A stretch of DNA of 64,000 nt, taken from positions 2,805,836 through 2,869,835 of the forward strand of contig JAJHZJ010000311.1 in NCBI GenBank assembly GCA_023548195.1. The letters are read 5' to 3'. Below are positions 42,604 to 52,749 of this stretch, in pieces (positions within the stretch are counted from its first letter, which is position 1; every line of letters starts with the position of its first letter). Position numbers and translations under genes: made by a program. Source of the DNA: Bettongia penicillata ogilbyi (Eukaryota; Chordata; Mammalia; Diprotodontia; Potoroidae). The notes below the pieces were generated by a model. The model was given only the letters and a program-made list of their open reading frames with translations. It made no database searches and was not told the DNA's origin.

Positions 42604-43908
42604 ATTTTAAATTAAAACTTTTTCCACAAACTGATCCAATAAAGTTAAGATTGAGAGGAAAACAATTAGCTGGGGAAAATATCTTGGTAGCAAGTTCCTC
42701 TAATAAAGGCCACATAAGGAATTTATTCAAATTTATAAGAATAAGAGCCATTCCCTAACTGATAAATGGTCTGAAACTATGATTAGGTAGTTTTCAGTGG
42801 AAGAAACCCAGGCTAGCTATAATCATATTAAAAAATACTCCAAATAACTATTAATTAGAGAAGTGCAAATTAAAGCACTCTGAGCTTCTCCCTCACTCCC
42901 ATCAGATGAACAAATATGACAAAAAAATAAAAAGTAAAATTGTGTTTGTCCTGCATTGCAGATGAAGACCATGCCGTCAGAGAAATGATGACATGACTTG
43001 CACTTGACTTTGATCTGAGTGAGGGAGGGCTGTGCAGGTCGCCAGCCTCACTTCTCTTCCAGAGCCATTTGAATCCGGTGACCAGATATTCATCAGGATG
43101 ACTGGAGATGAAGTGTTGCAAGAGCTGTGGGAAAACAGGCACATTGATACCCTATTGGTGAACCTGTGAATAGATAAAATTATTCTGGAAAACAATTTGG
43201 AATTACCCACAAAAAACTTACTAAACAGGACATGCCCTTTGACTTAGCTATCCCATTTGTAGGCCTATACCAAAAAGTGATCAAAGAAACAGGAAAAGGT
43301 CTCAGATACACAGATATATTTATAGCAACTATTTTTTGTGGTAACAAAAAACTGGAAAGTAAAACCCTCAGTTAAGGAAAGACTGGATAAATTTTTGTAT
43401 ACAAAAGTGAAAAAATACTATAAGAAATGAAAAAAAACCCCAATAATTTCAAAGAGACTTGCCAAGAATTATATGAATTGAGCCAGAACTTACTGATGAA
43501 ATGAGCAGAACCTGAAGAGGAACAATTTATGCTATGATGCCAATATTATAAAAATGAACAATTTTGAGAACTTTCCTAAATTAATAAAGAAAGAAGTAAG
43601 TAGAAACAGGAGAACTATGTATATAGTAACAGCAACACTATAAAGATAAACAGCTTTGAAAGTGTAAGAACTGAAATGACCATCCATGATGCAAAGTACC
43701 AATAGTAAAACATACCATCTTCCTCCTGACCAAGATGTGATGGATTTTGGGTACAAAATGAAATATATATTTTTCAATACAGCCAATGAATGAATTTATT
43801 TTATTTGTCTGTGCACACTTCATAGAAAATATTTCTTTCCTTATTTTTTTAATGGGGTGGAGAGTGGGAGGTAGAAAAATAGATTTCTGTTAATTAAAAA
43901 AGAAACCT
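42604..43908 (+). repeat. L1 LINE 3' part, sense, with nested SINE-like insert
   Basis: Sense L1 ORF2 end and 3' UTR: AATTAGCTGGGGAAAATATCTTGG, CAAATTTATAAGAATAAGAGCC, ATTAGAGAAGTGCAAATTAAAGC, GTGAACCTGTGAATAGATAAAATTATTCTGG, CCCTTTGACTTAGCTATCCC and AACTTACTGATGAAATGAGCAG. It has many stops and indels and ends in an AT-rich stretch near 43908. Confidence 0.85.
42941..43112 (-). repeat. Family B repeat, antisense, nested in L1
   Basis: TTGTGTTTGTCCTGCATTGC, TGACATGACTTGCACTTGAC, TGAGTGAGGGAGGGCTGTGCAGG and CATCAGGATGACTGGAGATG split the L1 phrase that continues with GTTGCAAGAGCTGTGGGAAAAC. Confidence 0.75.
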
Positions 43909-43974
43909 TTAAAAGTAAAATTATAGCATCTTGGAGCTGGACCTGGTATTCTGACCTACCATTTCAGTAAATTC

Positions 43975-44470
43975 TTTCTATAGAGCTATGGCGACAGCAA
44001 TTTGCAAAGCACTTTACAAAATATTTTGTTGTTTTGTCAATTAATCATGTCTGACTCTTTGTGACCCCATTTGAGGTTTTCTTGGCAAAGACACTGGAGT
44101 GTTTTACCATTTCCTTCTCCAGCTCATTTTTCAGATGAAGAAACTGAGGCAAACAAGGTTAAGTGACTTGCCCAGGGTCACATAGATAGTAAGTGTCTGA
44201 AGCTGTATTTGAACTCAAGTCTTCCTGACTTTGTAGCCTGTATTCTATCCACTGCTCCATACAAAATATTACTTTGTTTTATTCTTGCAATGGCCCTGGA
44301 GGGTAGGTTCTATTATTATCAACATTTTAAAGATGAGGAAACCAAGGCAGATAGAGGTTAAATGACTTGCCCAGGGTCATACAGTCAGCATCTGAGGTCA
44401 AATTTGAACTCAGGTCTTCCTTCCTCCTGGTCCAACACTGTTAACTACCACATTATCTAGCTCTATCTAG
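43975..44470 (-). repeat. MIR SINE split by a younger SINE
   Basis: MIR left part GCAATTTGCAAAGCACTTTAC; right part ATTCTTGCAATGGCCCTGGAGG, TAAAGATGAGGAAACCAAGGC, GACTTGCCCAGGGTCATACAG and GAACTCAGGTCTTCC. Confidence 0.85.
44026..44260 (-). repeat. tRNA-derived SINE, antisense, with 10-bp target duplication
   Basis: From TTGTTGTTTTGTCAATTAATC to CTATCCACTGCTCCAT, including GTGACCCCATTTGAGG and CCAGCTCATTTTTCAG. Perfect direct repeats ACAAAATATT occur at 44016-44025 and 44261-44270, so it inserted into a pre-existing MIR. Confidence 0.95.
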
Positions 44471-44489
44471 CATCCAGTGCAGGTAACCA

Positions 44490-44725
44490 ATTTGTATTGG
44501 AAATATGATTTAGTAAAAGAGGACTGGTCTCAGAGTAAAGGGACAGGTTTCAATAGTGTCCACACTATCTGGGTGACCGTGGGCAAACTATTTCACTCCT
44601 CTGAAAGTCAGTTTCCTCCTTTCTAAAATGGAGACAACACTTACACTACCTGTCTCATAGAGTTGTGGGAAAAACATTTTGAAAATTGTAAAGCAGTGTC
44701 TAAGTGTGAGCTATGGTTACTTACT
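44490..44725 (+). repeat. MIR SINE
   Basis: GGGTGACCGTGGGCAAACTATTTC, GTCAGTTTCCTCCTTTC and CATAGAGTTGTGGGAAAAAC. Confidence 0.75.
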
Positions 44726-44845
44726 TCTGTGTTTTACCGCAGATATGAAAACTTTTTTCAACGTGTGCTTATTTCATTTCTCCAAAAGCAAATACCATTT
44801 CTTTGCACCCTCCTAGGAGAGAGCTCATACTGTAGGTGTCAGTTC

Positions 44846-45099
44846 TTTGTTGCGGTTCTGTCATTTCAGTCATGTCTGACTCTTCACAACCCTGTTTGGG
44901 GGTTTACTTGGCAAAGATATTGGTGTAGTTTGCCATTTCCTTCTCCAGCTCATTTTACAGATGAAGAAACTGAGGCAATCAAAGTGATTTGCCCAGGGTC
45001 ATGTAACCAGTAAATATCTGAAGCCAGATTTGAATTCAGGGAGATGAGTCTTCCTGACTCCAGACTTGGCACTCTATCCACTGTACCATCTAGCTGCCC
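44846..45099 (-). repeat. tRNA-derived SINE, antisense, full length
   Basis: From GTTGCGGTTCTGTCATTTCAG through ACTCTTCACAACCCTG, TTTTACAGATGAAGAAACTGAGGC to CTGTACCATCTAGCTGCCC. Confidence 0.92.
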
Positions 45100-45339
45100 T
45101 ACTCCATCCCTAGGGTTAGCTGATAGCTATTTTTTTTTTCTTTTCACTTCTAACTCCTTGTGTTCGGAAAAACACTCCCTGGTGGAATGTGGAATGTGAT
45201 CTTGATTTGGATCTAAGGTCCCTCCCAATTCCATCATTCTAAGATTTTAAGTCTTGGACTCCAATGCAGCATGAGCCATGAAATCTGGGCATTCTGTGTG
45301 GTGCCTACCACATGGAGTTCCCAGGAAATGTGACTAACA

Positions 45340-45620
45340 ATCACAGACTCATGATCTGAGAGTTGGATGGGATCTCAGAAGATATCCAGTCCAACCCATA
45401 TGTGCAGAGGAGTCCCCTCCATAACATACCTAACAAATGTTCTGCCAGCTTTTGCTCTCCAGGGATCTCTCCAGGGAGAGGGAATCCACCATCTCTGAGG
45501 ACAGCTCTTTACACTTAGGATAGTGCTAATTGTTTAGAAGTTTTCCTTTCATGAAACATAAATTTACCCCTTGTTACCTCTACACATTGCTCTGCACCAG
45601 GGAATAGTGATGATGATGAT
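45340..45620 (-). repeat. L3/CR1 LINE 3' remnant, antisense
   Basis: ATGATCTGAGAGTTGGATGGG, ATCCAGTCCAACCCATATG, GGAATCCACCATCTCTGAGG, GTGCTAATTGTTTAGAAG and CTACACATTGCTCTGC. An antisense CR1 end with its typical order. Confidence 0.7.
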
Positions 45621-45624
45621 GTGT

Positions 45625-45835
45625 TATTGATTCCTAGGAGTAACTGCTTTACTTGATTAAAAAAAAAGAGGTGATAATAATCCCTAACTTTTTGAGCACA
45701 TAAGGTAAAAGTCACTGGTCTGGAAGACACTTCGTTGAATAGATCAAAATCCTCACAGACACCTTTATTCCAGAATGTGAACAACAGAGTGTGGCTTGAT
45801 CCAGGGAGCGGGCCACATTGAAAAGAGCAATGGAA
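45625..45835. other. No gene seen
   Basis: The 140-codon minus ORF (45515-45937) spans CR1, this stretch and a MIR, so it is a shadow of repeats. Confidence 0.4.
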
Positions 45836-45839
45836 AGAG

Positions 45840-46030
45840 TCATGGATCATAAATTTAGAATTGGAAAGTAGCTTAGGCTCACCTAGTCTCCCTTTACATG
45901 TAAGAAGCAAAGTCCCAGAGAGGTGAGATGATTCCAAATGTACTCAACCTCCCAAAGATAGGAGCCTGATTGTGATTTGAAACCAGATCCTCTGGATTCC
46001 AAATACAACACACTAAACTGCCTTTATTCT
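45840..46030 (-). repeat. MIR SINE with CR1-like leader
   Basis: ATAAATTTAGAATTGGAAAG, CTTTACATGTAAGAAGC, CCCAGAGAGGTGAGATG and TTTGAAACCAGATCC. Confidence 0.7.
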
Positions 46031-46490
46031 CTGCTCTCTTCCTGTGTTGGGCAATTTTAGGTTTGTTTCTTCACCTCTCAGAGTATATAGTTTCTTCCTT
46101 TATATTTTTTTCAAAGATGACAAAAATCTCAGCCTTTTCTATCACACTAATGTATAATAGTTGTAAAGTGCCATTGAGATGATAAGTGTGTATGTATTTA
46201 AATTAGCAGGTTCTTTTACTTTCCCTAGGAAGTTGCTGGATTTCCACAGTTCTCTTGTTGAAGAGTTGAGAGCTGAGAAATGAGGAGTTTTCTCCCTACC
46301 AGGAATAGTCTAAATTACAATCATCCAGTATAATTTTTAATTGAACTTTTTTCTTTTGATTATAGCTTATCAATAGAGTCCACTGTTCCTTCCTCTCTAC
46401 AACCTAAACTTTAGATCTCTACCATATGCAATGGAAAATTAGGTCTAGAACGAGCTCTCTCTGTTTTCATTTTCCTCTCCATATTGGTCT
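46030..46490. other. No gene seen
   Basis: AT-rich unique DNA without a recognisable repeat or exon. Confidence 0.35.
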
Positions 46491-46534
46491 ATGAGATCAT
46501 AGATTTAGAGCTGAAATGGACTTAGGAGTTAATC

Positions 46535-46721
46535 CAGGGGTGGGAAACCTGTGTCCCCAAGGTCACATGTAGCCCTCTAGATCCTCAAGTGCGGTCCTTT
46601 GATTGAATCTAAACTTCGCAGAACAAATCCCCTTAATAAAAATATTTGTTCTTAAAACTTGGAATCAGTCAAAAGACCACACCCAAGGACCTAGAAGGCC
46701 ACATGTAGCTCCCTATCCCTG
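46535..46721. mobile_element. Palindromic hAT-type MITE, copy 4, with 8-bp target duplication
   Basis: Left end CAGGGGTGGGAAACCTG, right end CCCTATCCCTG, inner arms ATCCTCAAGTGCGGTCCTTTG and GTCAAAAGACCACACCC. The flanks are AGTTAATC (46527-46534) and AGCTAATC (46722-46729), 7 of 8 identical. An 8-bp duplication is the hAT hallmark. The host is a MIR/CR1-type tail (TTTAGAGCTGAAATGG on the left). Confidence 0.85.
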
Positions 46722-46749
46722 AGCTAATCTATTCCACCCGTCATTTTAT

Positions 46750-47010
46750 TTTTATTTTTAAAATAACTTTTATTGATGCTCTTTTTAAAGCTTACTGTCA
46801 CTTTCCATTGACCACACTCCCAATAGAACCTTCTCTTGTTAGAAGGAAGTATAATCGATAAAAATAAATCAACATCTGGCCATCTCTGAGAACATATGCC
46901 TCAATTTGTACTTATAGTCCACCACCTCTCTTCAAGGAGGAAAGAGGCATCTTTCTCTACTAATACTTTGAAGTCCTTTTTGGTCACATCATAAGAGTTT
47001 TGATGTCAAA
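46750..47010. repeat. Possible LINE-derived segment
   Basis: TTTTTAAAATAACTTTTATTG and the pattern that follows recall antisense LINE or LTR-like ends of marsupials. I cannot assign it. Confidence 0.3.
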
Positions 47011-47014
47011 CTCT

Positions 47015-47420
47015 CATTGCCAGGAGTATACCCCAAGGATCTCAGAAACAAAGATCTTATATACACCAAAACATTTAGGAAAATACTTTTTTTGTGGTAC
47101 AAAGGACTGGAAACAAAATAAATACACATTAATAGAAGAATGGTCAAACACATTTCCATAAATGAATGGAATAGAATATTACTGCCTCTTAAGACAGGAT
47201 GAATATTGAGAATTTAGAGACACATGACAATATTTATTTGAACTGATTCAAATAAAGTAGAATAAGAAAACAATAAACACAGTGATAACACAATGACACA
47301 ATAACGTAGTCAAAACACACAAGACAGTGACAATGGAGATGCAAAGAACAAAAACCTAAACTGTGTCATTATGACTAAGTGTGTTCTCAGAGAAGGGATG
47401 AGAACTGTATTTCCCTTCCT
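47015..47420 (+). repeat. L1 3' fragment, old, sense
   Basis: TTGCCAGGAGTATACCCC, CACCAAAACATTTAGG, TTTTTGTGGTACAAAGGACTGG, CATTAATAGAAGAATGGTC and GAATGGAATAGAATATTACTGCC follow the L1 ORF2 end in order. Confidence 0.65.
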
Positions 47421-47629
47421 TCTTTGAAGAATTAGAGGATTATGAGTACCAAATATGACATATATTGGCAGACTTCATTGATCGATTGGTTAGCTTTACG
47501 GAGCTGCTTTTGTTTTGAATTCTTTTCTTTCCTTAACCCCACTAGGATAGGGAAAGGGGAGAGGTATAGTCACCAATCATCATGTTATAAAATCAAAAGA
47601 CATCAAAAAACAGTTCTTATGTTGTTTAA

Positions 47630-48560
47630 TGTCATTTTTATTTGCATTATCATCATCATTCTTTATATTTTTGGTTGCACTTTGAGTTTCAAGTTGTCTC
47701 TTCTATTTATTTTATTGTTTTATTTCTATTAGTACAGTTAGTCTATTTCTGGTTACTTTGTTCTGTATTAATCCACAGAGGTCTCCGCACATTTCCCTAA
47801 ATTCTTCATATTCATAGTTTGTTATGGCACAATATACTCATGGGCTATAATTTGTTATTACTCTCCATTTTACTATTTACTCTATTTTTCTATTTGAATT
47901 TACATGTAAATAGTAACTGCTTCTCTTTTGACCAGCAACCTGGAAGGTCTTCCCTTTTTTTTTTTTAATTTTGATTAAAGGGACCATCCCTTTACTCACT
48001 ACTTAAAGAGGTCTGTGCAATGAATGGGCATGGCCTCACTCAAACTGAGAACCTGAGAAGGCCTTAGCCTAAAAGGGCCAAGGTCTCCCATCGCATCCTG
48101 GGTCATCTCTGGTCAGTCTGATGAATATCTGACCACTGGATCCAGATGGCCCTGAAGGAGAAAGTGAAGCTGGTGACTTTGCACAGCCCTCCCTCCCTCA
48201 AAATCAACTGCAAGTCATGTCATCATCTTCCTGCTGTCATGGTCCTTTTCGAGAATGAAGGACAAACACGAGTCCATTTTGTTTCTAGTTCTTTGCATCC
48301 ACAAAGATGTTGCCGTGATTATTTCTGTGTGCTTGAGAACTTCTTTGTTTTTTACTTCCTTGGAGTATTTGCCTGGCAGTGGTATTGGTGGGCCAAGGGT
48401 ATGTTCATATTGGTGACTTTCCAGTAGAAATCCAAATTATTTCCATAATGACTGGAACAAATCACAAATCTACCAATGGTGCATTAGTGTGTCTTTCTTC
48501 CACAGTTCCTTCAGCATTTACCATTTTCATTTTTTGTCATCTTTGCAATTTTGATACAAC
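47630..48560 (-). repeat. L1 3' fragment, antisense, with nested family B insert
   Basis: TTTTTGGTTGCACTTTGAG, ATTTCTGGTTACTTTGTTCTG, TTATGGCACAATATACTC on the left. After the insert: GCAGTGGTATTGGTGGGCC, AAGGGTATGTTCATATTGG, CTACCAATGGTGCATTAGTG. This is antisense L1 in the correct order on both sides. Confidence 0.7.
48005..48285 (+). repeat. Family B repeat, sense, best copy
   Basis: AGGTCTGTGCAATGAATGGGC, CTTAGCCTAAAAGGGCCAAGG, GATGAATATCTGACCACTGG, GTGAAGCTGGTGACTTTGC, CAAGTCATGTCATCATC, and end TCGAGAATGAAGGACAAACACGAG. It is about 280 bp and is the most complete copy here. Confidence 0.75.
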
Positions 48561-48844
48561 ACTGTCATTTTGGTGGTGGACACACCAAAATCAGGGTCAG
48601 GGGGAACTTTTCCATTTTGCAGGATGTTCATGGCTTCTCCTTTTTGAGATGATGTGGGGGTTAGCCAAAGTGTGATTGGCTGCAAGCAACTCCCCCACCC
48701 TTCTCCCCAATCTCACTCCCTGATCCTTCCTAGTTCTAATCACATATTGGGAATCAATCTACTTGGTATATTTCTGTCCCGAATCTGGGGCAAGAAGGAG
48801 AAGGAAGGTCTAAAGGAAGAAGAAAGCATCTGTTTTTGTATGTC

Positions 48845-49028
48845 TATTTACGTCTTTCTGTCTCTCTGTCTTCCTATGTTTTTCTCTGTGTGTCTCTCTG
48901 TCTCTATCTTTCTCTGTCTCTGTGTTTCTCTGTTTCTGTATCTCTGTCTCTTCCCTCTGTGTGTGTGTATGTGTGTGTGTGTGTGTGTGTGTCTGTCTGT
49001 CTGTCTCTCCCTCTCTCCCTTTTTCCCT
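48845..49028. repeat. Compound (TCTG)n/(TG)n low-complexity tract
   Basis: TCTCTGTCTC-type units extend into (TG)n (48956-48991), then (TCTG)n and (CTCC)n. It causes Thr-His and Ser-Val-rich chance ORFs on both strands. Confidence 0.95.
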
Positions 49029-49029
49029 C

Positions 49030-49675
49030 TCACACAAAACCCTGGGGTTGTCCACTATCAGTTCAGTTAAGAATCATTAAGAGAGAAAAATCAGGTTTTT
49101 ATGGCTTTAGGCAGAGTTGCTTGATTGAAAGAGGCTGCAAATCCCAGAGAATGGCAGGTTCTCTCTGTGTTTGCAAGTCTATACTCTCAAAATACAAGAT
49201 AAAAGAGGGACTGGATCCCTGGTACCTAGATTTGCTCCTAAGTGGTAGGAAATGACACTAAGAGATGCATGTGTGTTTGAGGTTGGCTGTCATAACAGAT
49301 GCTGATTAAAATGGAGACGGAGGTGAGAAAGTCTCCTATCTTCAGGGACAAGTTGAGGTCAGCTAGAACAAATATCACAGATAAAAATGACACATTTCAT
49401 AACCCAAGTCTGGCTTAGAATTTCACACCCCTTGATTCAAGAGAAAAACAACATAGGTTAGTCCGTCTGATTTCCCTCAACGAAGTTCTCCCATTCAGAG
49501 AGACCCCTCCCCTGGTGAGGCTGCTGGTTTGGGGATGAGCAGCACCACACTATCCGAAAGGATGGATGGCCAGAAGGGGCTGGTTGAATTATAATCATTC
49601 TTATTTATACAGGGCATCGTAATTCATAAAGCCGATTCCTTATAGCAACTTTGTGGAGCAGGCAGCGCTTTTATT
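49030..49675. other. No gene seen
   Basis: No recognisable exon or repeat. A MIR scrap is possible at 49590-49660 (TTATTTATACAGGGCATCG). Confidence 0.35.
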
Positions 49676-49676
49676 A

Positions 49677-49873
49677 ATGTTGTTGTTGTCCTTGTTGTGT
49701 TCATCCATTGTTTTCAAGGAAGACCATGCCATCAGAGAAATGATGACATGACTTGCCCTTGACTTTCTTTTGAGTGAAGGAGGGCTGTGCAGGTCACCAG
49801 CCTCACTTTCTCCTCCAGAGCCGTCTAAATCCAGTGACCAGATATTCATCAAAATGACTGGAGATGGCCCAGG
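49677..49873 (-). repeat. Family B repeat, antisense
   Basis: ATGTTGTTGTTGTCC (reverse of a CAA tail), ACCATGCCATCAGAGAAATG, TGAGTGAAGGAGGGCTGTGCAGG, CTCTCCAGAGCCG-type middle and CATCAAAATGACTGGAGATGG. It is closely related to the copy at 42941. Confidence 0.75.
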
Positions 49874-49884
49874 ATATTAATTAG

Positions 49885-50040
49885 TTAAAGGCAATTAATA
49901 CATGCATTTTATAGATGAAGAATCTGAAGTTCAGAGAGGTTGTGATCTATTTAAGGTCACGTAACTGGTAAATCCCAAAACAGGAACTTGGATCCATTCC
50001 TTCCAACACCAAGTTCCTTTCTACTATGCTGTCTTTCTTA
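49885..50040 (-). repeat. MIR SINE remnant
   Basis: TTTTATAGATGAAGAATCTGAAG, GTGATCTATTTAAGGTCACG and GAACTTGGATCC. Confidence 0.75.
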
Positions 50041-50940
50041 CTTAATATCTTTCACTAAGATTGGTGTGACTTAGATGCTAGTAGAGAAGTTGTCTAGTAC
50101 CCAGGCTGCCATTTATAGTATTTCTCATCAAATATAATGCTAAGACCTGAGTGAGAATCCTAGATCTGTTATTTACTACATATATGGCCTTGGGAAAAAC
50201 CACTTAGCCTCCAGTAATTTCCAAAAGCCAAAATTTGTTGTGGTAGTTGTTATTGCTGGCAGATATGTATAATAAAATCAGAAATGTACACCAGAAGGGT
50301 AGAGCATCTTACTCTCTTCACTTTACTTCTGCTCCTTTTTAACTTCATTTATTTGCCAGTTACGGAGGATCTTGGAAATGAGATGGGATCCTGGCCTCTA
50401 CATAGCTCTAATTAGGTTTTTGGAGATAAGGTTCCCAGAATGGAATTTGGGGCAAGGGATCCCCATCAGGGATAAAATGAGAGTTTCAGAGAATTTTCTA
50501 ACTCTAAGTCAGATAGCTGTCAGAGACCAGAGATTTTTGATCAATACCAGACACAGGTAGTCAAAAGAAAAGAAGTAATCTCAGCCTAGGAATATTCTCT
50601 AAGACTTTTGCTGCCTGATCTCAGCTCGGTGCGGTGGCTTATAACCAAAGATAAGAACCAAAAGAGCATCTAGATTTTACAGGCATTATGATTTGAAGAT
50701 GGGAGCAAAGATGCCATGGGATGACTGTAGAAATGAAATCAAGATGATGGGAGTAGAGAGAAACTCTTTGATTTTGAGTTAAGTGGAGATGCCCTGCAAA
50801 TACAATGCAACTCCCAGTAGAAGTGTATATCCTAGAACAGAAATGGAAAACCTAGCAAGGAACAGTAGAGAACATGAACACTATCAAATTATCTGAAGAT
50901 ATTTGATCTCTTCATTTTTGGAAGTTTAAGTTGTCATATC
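50040..50940. other. No gene seen; one MIR scrap
   Basis: 50140-50240 is a sense MIR (CCTTGGGAAAAACCACTTAGCC). The rest is not recognised. Confidence 0.4.
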
Positions 50941-50944
50941 CATG

Positions 50945-51072
50945 TATATGTCCTGGTCATATGGTTTTTGAGCATGAACATCTTCATATATGTTCTCTGG
51001 CCACATATGTTCCCTATATGTGTATCTTCCATGTGTTTTCTGGTCATATATATTCTCTGTATATCTTTCTTC
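50945..51072. repeat. Degenerate ~44-bp tandem repeat
   Basis: CTGGTCATATGG (50952), CTCTGGCCACATATG (50995) and TTCTGGTCATATATA (51038) each start a unit of about 44 bp ending in TATCTTCC or ATCTTTC-type sequence. Units differ by many substitutions. Confidence 0.6.
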
Positions 51073-51530
51073 TGTACCCTTATTTTATTTGGTTTGTTAT
51101 TGGATTAAAGGCCTTTCATTTTAAACCAAGAAGTCTTTTTGGCTGATTGTTAAAAGTAAAGAAGGAGTGCTTGAACTATATTTTAGAGTGAGTATTGATT
51201 CACAGAGTATTTCCAGTCCGGGGTAATTTTTCTAGGGGCCCATTTTAAGGGGGAGCCACAGGTGAGGTAGTTGGACTTGGTAATTTCTCTGGTACCTTCC
51301 ACCTCTAAATCCTGTGATCTTATAAATACCTAATTCCAAAATACCTTTCAGGTCTAAATCCTATGATCTTATCTTGCATTCTCCAGCAAAACTAGAAATC
51401 CAACTTAAATCTTAGAGATTGATTAAGAGCTACCACCATTCTACTCAAGCTCCCTTTGGCCCTTGGCCCATCTTAGTAAAGGAGAAATGTTTCAGGGCTT
51501 TCCAGAGAAGACATGAGTTATGCTTTCTTA
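51073..51530. other. No gene seen; MIR 3' traces
   Basis: 51290-51375 holds two successive MIR-type ends with the shared phrase TCTAAATCCTRTGATCTTAT (51305 and 51353). Otherwise not recognised. Confidence 0.4.
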
Positions 51531-51534
51531 ATTT

Positions 51535-51725
51535 CATAGAATCATAGAATGTGAGAGCTAAAAGGGACCTTAAAGTTCATCTCATCCCATCCCTTGATTT
51601 TACAGATAAGAAAACTGAGGTCCAAAGGTGGAGAAGTGACTTGCCCAAAATCACATAGTGAGAAACTTGCAGATTCAGGACCCCAGGTATTTCAACTCCT
51701 TTTTTGACTCTTCTTCACAGTCATA
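51535..51725 (-). repeat. MIR SINE with CR1-like leader
   Basis: CATAGAATCATAGAATGTGAGAGC, TTTACAGATAAGAAAACTGAGG, AAGTGACTTGCCCAAAATCAC and ATTCAGGACCCCAGG. Confidence 0.8.
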
Positions 51726-52500
51726 GTGTATTCTGCAGCTGTGACCTCTAATTCCTTATTTCATTTTTTTTTCTAGGCTAGATGTCAAGGGAATTAGAGG
51801 GAAGCAATGTCCCTAGTACATGAGATATTTCAGTCAATTGTGTTTGCACAGTTCAGGGGGATGAGGAAGGCAGTCATCTCAGTGAGGCCGGGGAACCAGT
51901 GACTTCTGAATCCTAATGAAAAATAAAAGTATAAAAGGAGTTTGTAAAATCAGCTCTGGGATCCCCACCTCTTTTATGCATGAAACCCTTTGTAAGAGTA
52001 CAAATGAATCAGAAACACATGGATTCAATTTGTTTTCATCTCCATGCTGGCTGACCACTGAACTTGGAAAGGGACATCATTGGCAGCTAAGTCTTCTATG
52101 TCAAACCCTGTAATGCACAGGGACTCTACTGGCCCACTTTCTGCTTGGTGAATGGGGGAGGGCTAATCAAAGCAGGGAATCTCACTCCAGTAATGATGCC
52201 ATCAAGCCTTGGTGACCTGAGTGCTTGGGCAATTGGGACCAGTCATCTTAGGACTGAGAAGAGAGTAAAAGGGTTTTGTCCCACAAATTCACAGACTCAG
52301 CTTGGAAAATGGAGCAGGAGGTAGAGGTCTTTTCTTTTAGAAGGGGCTCAGCCAAGAAGGGGTTGAGGAATTTGTCTCCATTTTAGTCTTTCCAAGTCTT
52401 TTCTCTCTGCAGAAGCCTGATTATTTACTAATGTAAATGCACAGGGCAGGATGGGGCCATCCCAGAGGACAAACATAAACTCAGAAAAATTCAGAGCTAG
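51726..52500. other. No gene seen
   Basis: Unique-looking. TATTTACTAATGTAAATGC at 52421-52440 is a small AT-rich motif. No exon. Confidence 0.35.
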
Positions 52501-52504
52501 AATT

Positions 52505-52735
52505 CTTCTTGGATGTCACAGTTCACTCCTTTCATATAGTAGATGAGGAATTAGAGATTTTCTTGCAGCATTCTTTCATTCTTTCCTTTGCTCACATCTT
52601 ATTCTGCTACATGGTACACTTACTCAACTATGCTTGGTCATATTCTCCTACTCTCACCTCCATAAGATTGCAACTCTTTGAGGACAGGGGCTGTGTTGTT
52701 TTTCAATTTTGTATCCCAAGTCTCTGAGACTGAAG
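52505..52735 (+). repeat. L2 LINE 3' fragment
   Basis: ATAAGATTGCAACTCTTTGAGGACAGGGGC followed by TTTTCAATTTTGTATCCC: the L2 tail. The left border is unclear. Confidence 0.65.
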
Positions 52736-52749
52736 CAAAGAAAGAAAAA

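Noticed and set aside
42437..42751. 104-codon minus ORF
   Set aside because: It crosses the junction between inverted and sense L1 parts, so it is a remnant of L1 ORF2 plus shadow sequence, not a gene.
48810..49070. Overlapping ORFs with Thr-His or Ser-Val repeats
   Set aside because: They are translations of the (TCTG)n/(TG)n low-complexity tract.
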